Below, piece after piece: positions 48,536-57,200 of a stretch of 64,000 nucleotides of DNA (positions are counted from its first letter, which is position 1; each line of letters opens with the position of its first letter). The position numbers and the translations under genes were made by a program. Origin of the DNA: Atherinomorus stipes (lineage: Eukaryota; Chordata; Actinopteri; Atheriniformes; Atherinidae); the NCBI GenBank assembly GCA_023101725.1, contig JALJCO010000083.1, positions 600,501-664,500 on the forward strand, in the 5' to 3' direction. Below the pieces are notes generated by a model. That model ran no database searches. It was not told the DNA's origin and was given only the letters and a program-made list of their open reading frames with translations.

Positions 48536-48897
48536 CAACCTGTCCTCCAAAGTCATACGTACTATACGTATAAAAATGTCTGTCAACACGAAAAAGAACT
48601 TTAGGTCGTTTACATGATACGAATGGATATTATGAAAACAATGTGTATATTTGACGCTAGAAAAGTTATTAGAACAAAGCTGAAACCGCAATCTATCTTA
48701 AAAAATATAAATTTCTACTGAAGATTGATGGGGGAACCGCCATTTTTCTTTTGGTCACACCAGGGAGGAACGCGGCAGTCACGTAACCACCACTGGGAGT
48801 CGCTATTGGACGCTTTTAAGGAAAACGTAAATATAGGTCGTATTTTTGTGCATGCAAAAACGACCGTATAGTACGTATGACTTTGGAGGACAGGTTG
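48536..48897. mobile_element. Small DNA transposon, 362 bp, 33-bp perfect TIRs, 8-bp duplication
   Basis: The first 33 bases (starting CAACCTGTCCTCCAAAGTCA) are exactly complementary to the last 33. TTTCTTTC flanks it on both sides (48,528-48,535 and 48,898-48,905). The TIR carries TACGTACTATACG, and the interior has further CGT motifs, giving more CpG than the neighbourhood. There is no coding capacity. An 8-bp duplication fits hAT or a Mutator-like origin, but I do not recognise the TIR. Identical TIRs and duplication imply a fairly recent insertion. Confidence 0.85.
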
Positions 48898-48905
48898 TTT
48901 CTTTC

Positions 48906-50940
48906 AGACTTGTGTAAAGTAAAAACATCCAAAATAAACATTTTAGTTTTTTTTTTTTATGATACTTTGTCTGATGCACCCAAATCCCATCAAAGTTGCC
49001 ATTTTCTCAAAATGAGTTTTTTCTCTTCTTCCAGGTAAAAAAAAAAAAATCTCCATTTCAGGAGCACTTACAAAAACAAAACTTTCAAGTTTTGTTCCTG
49101 ACTGTATTCTTAAAGTTTTTACAGAAGGATTTTTTGATATCTCATTCACAGCCTGAGTTATAGAGCATTCATCCCAAAAATATGCCAAAAATTTGTTTTT
49201 TCTGGTTGTTGACAGTATATTCTAAAATGTGAAATGATATCCAAAATCCCCTCTGTAAAAACTTTTGACTGTAATTGAACAAAATTCAAAAGGAATTCTG
49301 AATCTGGTTTAATCCTGTGTTTATGGTGTTTTTTTTAACTGGAAATGTATGCAAATTAGCCAATTTTTGGCTATATAACACCTCATTTTCATATTTAAAC
49401 ATAAAATTTCAGAAAAATTGCAATACAAAAAAAGATAGCCCTAATGTGAGAAATAAACCAGGAAAGTTTCATGGTGATACCAGTTAGTTGAAATTTTTTT
49501 TTACCGTATTTGCCTGTAGTGCCTCGCCTTAATTTGATGCTGTGATTTTGAACACCAGAGTTTCTGCATCATTCTTTTGCTCTTAATGCATATTTATAAG
49601 TGACAGTATGCATCACGGTAAATCCAGTTTTTCTGGTAGAACAGCAACATCAGTTGTAAGTGATTTATGTTTGTTCTATTTTTGACGTTGTGTTATCAGG
49701 AGATGTAGTGGTGCCTTTATCTCCTTACTGTCCTTCACACTCATGGTGCCCACTTGAACATCCAAACTGGACAGAATTTTCAACAACTTTCTCTGAATGT
49801 GAACATAACAAAGACAGGAGACGCATAATTCAAATTTATAGGACGAGAATCATAAAAGGCTAATTTCCTGTTGAATTTGCTTTTCCTATTAACCTTTGTG
49901 GTCAGATATGTTGGGTTTTGAAAATGGCCCCGCCCCCTTTGTTGTTCACGCACGCTGAACCTAAAACAGCTTAATGAATTTACTTTGAGTGAACGTAAAA
50001 AGTTATACCAGATTAAAGAATGTGGTTAAGTTTATTTGAATTAAAAAAAAAAAAAAAAAAAAAAAATATTCATCTCCTAACCAAAATAATTAAGTAAGAT
50101 CAATGTAAATAAGTTTTTAATACCAACTACTGCCCAGATAGAGAGAAGCCCAAAATGTAGAAGCAGTATGATAAAACTAAGTACACACTAACTGGATCAA
50201 CAGGAGCAACAAAGCAAGTAGCGATCAGGTGCTGCTTTTGAAATGCACTCCCATAAATGATCAGCATCAAGTCTAGACACCTCTAGAAGCTGATGAAGAA
50301 AAAAGAGCAGACGAGGGTTAAAGGGCCATTTCCAAACAAAACTGCTTCTGTTATTCTACGCTGAAGTAGAAACCATCATGATAGTCAATCTTCTCAGGAG
50401 TGAGCATCTTCACCCCAAGGTCACATAAAAAATGCTCAAATAAACTGCAAGAAAACCTCTCAAGAGTTTTATTTCACACGGAAAGCGTCAATTAACATGT
50501 GAGAGTTCATGGCAGCACAATTAGAAGACTGAGTGTGGCTTGTTTGGACGGGTTGCAGGAGAAAGTCTCTCTAAGAACAACATAGGTTTTTAAAGCTGCA
50601 AACCACTAGACTATTGGACTGCGCTGACAAAAGTGTTACAGAGGTCAATAAACTGAAGCAGAGTGAAGAAAAGTGGAGCACGATTCTTCCACACTGCAAC
50701 ATTTAGTGGTCTTAATACAAGTTATAAAACACTGAAAGTGAGAAGAATCAGACTATAATCAAGGTAAATTATCTGTCCATGCAGTAAGATAATTACACCT
50801 GGTAAGATTTATTGAAATTAGAAAAAATGTCGAGACTAGACAAGGAGAAATATCTTAAAACAAGTTATAAAAAAACTCATTTCAAGTCCCTCATTTAGTG
50901 AAAAACTGCATCTTCATATTTGCATTTTTTGTTCTATAAC
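48906..50940. other. Gene-free stretch
   Basis: AT-rich sequence with poly-A/T runs (49,031-49,047; 50,042-50,065). A fragment of a 'CACTGAAA...AATCTTA' repeat may lie near 50,690-50,890. No supported gene. Confidence 0.4.
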
Positions 50941-51420
50941 TTTTTTGCTTCTTTTTAATTTCTTCCCCTTCTGTCTCCGTTCTTGTCCCCTTCTTCTATT
51001 CTTTCCTCCCTCCTCCTCTCTGTGGCAGAGCCTTCCTCCTCATTTGCCTCGTTTCTTCTTTTTGGTTTTGGTAAATGTGGACAGCTCCCACAGAGACGGT
51101 GATTGGAGGTGAGATTAGGGTCCCTGACATTCCTCTGAGGGTGTGTACCTGGAAAACACACGCTGTAGAACATTTCGCCCAGCAGCCTCTGCGGTTGGGA
51201 GTAATCATAGCAGTTTTATTGGTTGAGAATCTGAGGGCAATGTGAAGGACAGGCAGGGTCAGCTGGAAATGCTGGGAAACTATAAATTGTGTGTCATGGC
51301 CAGAGCTGCTTGCTGTTCCTTCCAATTTATTTCAGACGTAGAGGACTTGATTGGGCGTTGTAATGCTTTTCATTTTCCTGAACCGTTAAAGAAATGATCA
51401 ATTTTCATTCTGAACGGATT
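50941..51420. other. Possible conserved non-coding block with pyrimidine tract
   Basis: 50,941-51,060 is CT-rich on the plus strand. 51,060-51,420 is non-repetitive, with mixed composition and runs such as TTATTTCAGACG, GATTGGGCGTTG and AAATGATCAATTTTCATT that read like conserved regulatory sequence. Two minus-strand frames overlap here without recognisable domains. Conservation can only be shown by comparison with other fish genomes. Confidence 0.25.
51085..51108 (+). other. Candidate frame-preserving microexon, 24 or 15 nt
   Basis: The segment ends at TTGGAG followed by GTGAGA, a near-consensus splice donor. It is preceded by ACAG at 51,081-51,084, or by CCACAG ending at 51,093, as alternative acceptors, with a long pyrimidine-rich stretch upstream. 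Both possible lengths (24 and 15) are multiples of three. One frame of the longer form would encode PTETVIG. No host gene is recognised, so this is inference from splice-signal texture alone. Confidence 0.15.
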
Positions 51421-53137
51421 GGTGATTGTGCACTGACGTCCTGGCAGTGACTTTAACTGTCAGGGTTACTGAGTTAATCAGGATGGAAAATAGCTCTGGT
51501 CACATCCAACAGTCAGGTTTCCTGGTTTTACCTTCAGACATTAACTTTGAGCGTGGCCTCTGGCTTAGTGACAACATGCTAAACCAGCTGAGGGAAAAAC
51601 AAAGTGGGGATTATTAAAAATAATGGGCTTCACGGTAGAAGCCGGCAACTTGAGAGCTAAACAGTCTTATCTGTATCTGTAAAGATGAAGCCCACATGAG
51701 GATATGGAGACTCTGTTTGATGTTTTAGCTGCTGGATGAGTAGAAGACTGAGATGGAGACCTGTCTGGGACTTTTTAACTTTTGTTTTCACTTTCAGCGG
51801 CTGCTTGGTCAGATTTAGTAGATACCATTTCTTTGAAAGAAAAACGTCCCTTTTGACTTTTGTTCTGACTTCTCCAGGTTCCTCAAATGTTTTAGGGACC
51901 CACTGCTCACCATGCTGAGGTATACCAAGTTTTCAGCTAATGTTTTTGTAAAAAAAAAAAAAAAAAAAAGGGGGGGTTGATCAAACTGTCACCTTTGGGA
52001 CTCATAAAACATTAGAGATGCCCGATATTATTGGCCAATCAGCATTAAAATGTGATTTCGGAAAATATCAGTATCATTTTTTTCTGGACCTTTTTTTCCC
52101 ATCAAAATCTTGCAAGATTTCGTAACAGAGTGAGATTACATGATGTTTTGTGAATAAAATATCGAAAATGGTCAGGTTCAAGGACTGGACTGGAAATGGG
52201 TGAAAAGTCAGCCAGTGCCCAAAGAAAAAGTTAAAGACCTTCAAAAAGCCTGGAGAATATTGATCTGGAACACCAGCAAAGATTACATGGACATCTAACT
52301 CAATAGAGAGAAAACACTAAGAAATGAGGAGGGGAGCCACACTTTTGCACAGAACTGGACATGGAGAAATAAAATCATGGCAATATTTCTACATTTAAAT
52401 AAATTTAGTTTTCAAGAAAACGTCTAATCCTGTTCTGTTCTGCAGAAACTGGAATCCTGCCTTAAACGGGACACTATTCTGCCTGTTACATCTTGACAGA
52501 CTAATTGATGTGCCAAATAAAGATCTTCATCACCCCCAAAATCACACACACACGCACACACTCAGATCGAGCCTTCTTTAATGCATGAATTTTAATAATA
52601 GCAAATGGAATATTGATGTGATCTCAATATGTCACTCCCTCCCCAGCATGCTGAGTGAAATGTAGCTCTCATTTCAGTTGGATAACAATAACAATGAGCT
52701 CATACTATTTTGAAGCAATTTTAAAGGAATGAACCATTGTATTTGAACACTGTTCTATAAGGGAATCTCCGAGGGAATGATACATTCACTGGTGGTTTGC
52801 CTTTTCAGTTGAATGGCAGACAAGCGTTTAGGAGGCTTTTTCCCCCCAGAATTCATCTAATTAATCATATGTGTGACAGTAGGTCATGTTGGAGTGTTAT
52901 CATGTTCCCCTTTGAGAAAGACAGCAGACACATTGGCAATTTGCTATAACTGTTTAAGGGTGTGTTATAATGTAAAACAACAAGATACAGGAATCGGGAT
53001 GTGCTTTGTGCCCCTAAAACTACATCTACCCATTTTATCCAGAGGGAGACCGTCCTCAGAAAAAGGCCTTGATCAGCACCCCAATCCAGTGTTTAAGTTC
53101 AGATTGTAACATCTCCTGTTTTAATCACTACAGAGCC
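51421..53137. other. Gene-free stretch with repeat fragments
   Basis: No supported gene. A hAT-like fragment lies at 52,015-52,170. 52,600-52,880 has conserved-looking texture, with paired AACAATAACAATGA (SOX-like) and CTAATTAATCAT (homeodomain-like) motifs. Functional meaning is not shown. Confidence 0.35.
52015..52170. mobile_element. Left-end fragment of hAT element related to 12,365-13,077
   Basis: It begins TAGAGATGCCCGATATTATT and continues with GGAAAATATCAGTATCAT and AATCTTGCAAGATTTCG. These resemble internal sequence of the complete copy at 12,365-13,077 (AATCTTGCAAAATC, AAATATCAGTATG). No right terminus is found, so it is truncated. Confidence 0.45.
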
Positions 53138-53140
53138 TTA

Positions 53141-54755
53141 GGGCCGGATCTATCAAAGGTCTGCATGTATTATAAAAACACGAACTATCTCATTGCACAC
53201 ATAAAAAAATATTCAAACTGATCTACTAACAGTGTGCAAAAAGGGTTGCATCTTTCAAAGGTGCTAAATAGTGCCTCTCACCCATTTAGTACATCTGCTC
53301 CATTTAATATGCATTATGAGGCGTTTATATGCAATTGTGCATGTGTTGGGTAGAGTAAATGTAAATAACACTTGCAAAGTGATTTATCAACTGTGAGACC
53401 CATTGGCTTGCTGGTTTTTAGCATGCACTTTTAGTACGTCAGAAAAGCAGGTGCAAACTTGTAGCTTTGCACACAAATGGCCTCAGCTTCTGAGGCGGAC
53501 AATGTTGGACACGTATCACCTATTCAAGTGATTTCCATGAGTAGTGAGGGCAACGTATTTAGTTTTCATTGCTGAATCCAATAACAATGAACACAGCAAA
53601 CACCACGATTTAAAGGTTGAATTTGGAATACGGACAGAACGGCGACATCACGTGTGTCTAGGTTATAGTTGCAACAGCAGAAAAACAACTCTAACCGCTT
53701 AGTTGCCAGGCTCGCTACCGATACGACAAGGGACCAGCAGCCTGCACCACGTCCAACAAGTAATGCAGAGGAGTTTATAACTGACAGGTAACGTTAGCCA
53801 CGTTCGCAAGTGAGCTAGCTTACCGATCCAGGAGGAAAGTCACCATTTCTGTGTTTTGATACTGTGGAAGGTGTTTATATGGGTCCGTTTAGTGTAGGCT
53901 TCACTTAAATTCACTCCAGTGTTTGCTCTTCTCATGTCACTACTCTTCAGAGACAGATAACAATATCTCTGGGGCTCTAAAGCAACTGCCTGACTTGCCG
54001 ACTCCACCATTTTTCCATGTGCCAGCCTAACTGTGCTGAACATACTGTTGCTACACAGAGATCATATTTGGGAACCTGCAATGGCGGTGTGTATTGGCTT
54101 GTAGATGTAAACATAACACCATTGTCGAACCAGTTAAAATTGATTTTACATTTATTTTCAGGCAAAGTATAATTTTTAAAGTAAATTCTGTACTTTCATT
54201 CTGCACCCCTCCAAACGCCTTGTGGAGGTATTATTTTGTTTTTTTGTTTTTTTTTTTTAAATACAGCTTTTAATAAAAAATGGTCTATATTCAACCTTTA
54301 ACACAGGTGTTAAATATTCTGGGCAAACCAAACAAAACATTTGCAGCCACTGTAGCTTAATGCCGCTTAACGCTGCCATTAATTGTGTCTTTTCATTTTC
54401 CCTTTTTGCCAACATTACATTTTATCTTGGATTTTAGTGGCTGGACAGGATAACCTGGCAAGCTGCTGGAGCCGTTGGCATGATGTCAGAGATCAAGGTT
54501 GCAGAAAGTTTCTGTTGTTCAGCAACTCCTGATTCATGTCCTCATAAATTGGCCACTTCAGAGGCTCTGCACAGATACATGTTGTATTATTTAATTTTTT
54601 ATATTTCTCATACTTATTTAAATTATTTTTTTCATTTCCTTCTTCCACAAATATCTCTGTCTTTATGGGGTTGTATTTCCTTTTGTGCTGTTGTCTCTTG
54701 CAATTTGCCATGCTGCAAACCTCGAAACATGCAAAACCTTCATTTATATATACTG

Positions 54756-54794
<39 letters not shown>

Positions 54795-54921
54795 TATAAC
54801 CTGTAGTCATTTGCACCTTTACTTTAATAAATCCCCTGCAAACTGTGGTTCAGAATTGCAAAATTCTGGATTGCATGGGCAAATTGCTACGTGCAAATTT
54901 GAATCTTAGTAGATCTGTCCC
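53141..54921 (+). mobile_element. PIF/Harbinger-like element, copy 2, with nested insertion
   Basis: The left end GGGCCGGATCTATCAAAGG mirrors the right end, which on the minus strand reads GGGACAGATCTACTAAG. TTA flanks both sides (53,138-53,140 and 54,922-54,924), the 3-bp duplication expected of PIF/Harbinger. Without the nested TTAA element and its extra TTAA, the copy is about 1093 bp, against 1083 bp for copy 1, and the two align in opposite orientation. A (TA)n run lies at about 54,757-54,792. No transposase frame is recognisable, so it is non-autonomous. Confidence 0.72.
53614..54297. mobile_element. TTAA-flanked MITE, 684 bp, nested in Harbinger-like copy 2
   Basis: TIRs AGGTTGAATTTGGA and AGGTTGAATATAGA (right, minus strand) face each other, with TTAA outside both (53,610-53,613 and 54,298-54,301). 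Copy 1 of the host element lacks this block. Host sequence reads ACACAGCAAACACCACGA on the left and CACAGGTGTTAAATATTCTG on the right, which are adjacent in copy 1. The interior has a CpG-containing left half and a T-rich right end. No coding capacity. Confidence 0.82.
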
Positions 54922-54924
54922 TTA

Positions 54925-55973
54925 CTGTCTTCTCTAGCATGTATCCTATGAGAACAAAGTTGCTCCCTAGTTTACCAACTTGAGGAGGGAAAACAATTCT
55001 GGAGCTTTATACAATCTGTGGTGGTTCACAGTGATTCTGACAAGTTCTACATCCAAAGCAAAACACCATCTCAATTTAAGCTGCACTATTTTAGGATACC
55101 AAGGCAACAATGGTGTTTTAGTCTGCTGGTCCGGTACGATCAGCTGAAATGGATTTGGCTGAATTTCATTGTCACTGGAACTGAATTCCAATTAATAAAA
55201 AAAAAAAAATCTGATAAGTTTAGCTGGGAATTGAGGTTATCTAAGTTGAAATAACTTGAATAGAAAACACAAACTTTGCTGAGGTTGTGATTATTTACTG
55301 ACTCAACTCCAACTTTTTATGCTTCCCTGCATCCAATATAATATAGAGCTACCTGCTGCACTAGCAAGGATTGTGCTATGGTTTGTGCATCGCCTGATTA
55401 CCAGCACCTGGAACATACATCAGCATACATATTGAGAAATACTGTGCAGATGCTCTGTTGGACAGACTTTATTGTCAAGGGGTGAAAGGCCTAGTTTCTG
55501 ATGGGTAGAAAATAAGACTATTGGATATATGACCCATCTATTTTTTCATCTTTTTTTCAATATAACTGAGATGCATTGTTTCCTCTGCCAATAATTTTTT
55601 TAGAGTGGGCGTGTTAAGAAGGCTTTCCTAAGAGAGCTGCTAAAGAAATATGCTGAAATATATGATCTGCTTTATAAGCCACCCAAACAAATCGGACTCA
55701 AAGAACTAAACCGAACAAGACAGGCAAACAAAATCTGTTGCATCCCACAGTCATGGAGATTATAGAAAAACTGGCTGATGAAACTGAAACAGGTTTTTCT
55801 GTGCTCCTCCACTGATTGAGCTTTGATCAAAAAAAAAAAAAAAAGTCTGGATGGTGAAATTCTGGAGTAGCTCAGCTGCCTCCTGCAGCAGCTGTTGATG
55901 AACTTGTCCTGAAACTGTCACTGTGGTTGATAAAAGGTAGCATGAGCCTCAGGGATGTCACCACATGAACGTC
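54925..55973. other. Gene-free stretch
   Basis: No supported gene or repeat apart from short poly-A runs (55,196-55,209; 55,829-55,844). Confidence 0.45.
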
Positions 55974-56126
55974 TTACTCAAGAATCATTCGGTGGTGGCC
56001 CGGTACTCCTGCACGGTGCATCGTTTCCTCACCCTCCTGGGCAGGCTGATGTTTGTCCTCTTCATCTTCCTCACTCATCAGGAGGAAGCTATAAGGCAGA
56101 GGTGTTTCTCGTGCTTGCGTCACTGT
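55974..56126 (-). CDS. Candidate 3'-terminal coding exon (alternative B), unknown protein
   Basis: On the minus strand a 50-codon open frame follows an acceptor-like site (TCATTGTCTCAG, exon start about 56,128) and ends at TAA (55,974-55,976). The peptide is mixed, not low-complexity: a hydrophobic stretch, then an acidic patch (MSEEDEEDKHQPAQEGEE), then a His/Arg-rich tail. The segment has higher GC and CpG than its AT-rich neighbours, which is why I looked here. I do not recognise the family. If used with the open segment at 56,148-56,227 through a GT at its end, the intron would be only ~43 nt, which is improbably short. The two would more likely be alternative ends or both chance. Confidence 0.22.
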   Translation of the reverse strand, partial: TVTQARETPLPYSFLLMSEEDEEDKHQPAQEGEETMHRAGVPGHHRMILE

Positions 56127-56147
56127 AGCTGAGACAATGAGGTGAGG

Positions 56148-56227
56148 TTAGATGGTTCCTGGGGCACCACCATATGCCTCTATGGTTTCATTTCTGTTGG
56201 AGTACGCTTCGTCTTGCGTTCGGGATT
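56148..56227 (-). CDS. Candidate 3'-terminal coding exon (alternative A), unknown protein
   Basis: On the minus strand this begins after TTTGTCACAACAG (acceptor-like, ending at 56,228), enters in phase 2 and encodes a 25-residue tail with plausible composition (SRTQDEAYSNRNETIEAYGG then APGTI) before TAA at 56,148-56,150. Polar, Tyr/Asn/Glu-rich C-termini are common in membrane and adaptor proteins, but I cannot name one that matches. The length is short enough for chance, and no upstream exon was found on this strand inside the window. Confidence 0.22.
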
Positions 56228-56864
56228 CTGTTGTGACAAATTCAGATACACAGGAGGGATGGTGAGAGAAGAGGTGAGATGCAGGGAACGTGTGATATCA
56301 GAGCTTTAGAGACGTGTTAATACTCCAAAATCTCATTGTTTTTTCTTTCGCTGGTGATGGTGAGATTTATTTTGAAGTGTTGACAGTAAATGTCAACAGT
56401 TATGTTGTTTAGGCTTCTGACATGTTTGTGTTTGTTTGAACAAGCTGTAACCCTCTGAAGATTTACACTTTCAAGCGTCAGAAAGTTAAAATGGTGAATT
56501 TTTCATAATTTCTGAAACAACCTGTGGCTTATACTGTACGTATGCTTTTGAAAATTAGGAGACAAACAGACAAAATAATGATTGATTTGGAAATAGAAAT
56601 GCTATTTGCAGTAAAAAAAAACAAAAACAAAAAAAAAACATAAATAAATAAAAATAAAAACCTTTTCAGACTGCGTGTCCAGTGCCGCCACACTGTGGTG
56701 TTTTATGGCTTTGGTGGTCTTTAGTGGGAAAATGTTCCACTTAACAAAAACAAAAACAAACAAAAAAAAAAAAAAAAAACATAAAACCTGAAATCATCAG
56801 CAAACTTTTATTTATTTATTTTTTTTTTTTAAATACAGTACAGGTATACTCCCATTAAAGTAAA

Positions 56865-57200
56865 GGCTAAATTCACAATAGTTTTTCAAATAACAAGAAA
56901 CTGAATAAGTAAATCAAAAAAATATCAATTATAATTTAGTGAAATAAATATTGATTTCCAATTGTGGTTTAAAAAAAATTAAAAAAGCAAACAAACAAAC
57001 AAACAAAACTGTCCTAGACAAATTTGAGCAACTTAGAAAAGGCAAAATTCACATATTCTAATAACAGAATAAATAAATAAATAAAAAAAGATTATCAATT
57101 ATAACATGGTGAAATAAAATATTGATTTTGAATTGTGGCTTAGAAATAATGCAAACAAACAAACAAACAAACAAAACTGTCCCAGACAAATTAGAGGACC
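56865..57200. repeat. Direct duplication, two ~168-bp units
   Basis: The two units share the order ATTCACA, TATCAATTATAA, GTGAAATAAA, ATTGATTT, AATTGTGG, (AAAC)n and AAAACTGTCCYAGACAAATT, offset by about 168 bases. The units have diverged by substitutions and small indels, and each carries its own (CAAA)n run. No TIR or coding capacity. Confidence 0.75.

Noticed and set aside
52190..52430. Segment resembling a dispersed repeat ('aaagaccttcaaaaagcctg')
   Set aside because: It felt familiar, but I could find no TIR, tail or second copy in the window, so I did not list it.
54480..54806. Overlapping frames on both strands around 54.5-54.8 kb
   Set aside because: They lie in the Harbinger-like element and a (TA)n run, with no transposase motif. 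The frames are compositional.
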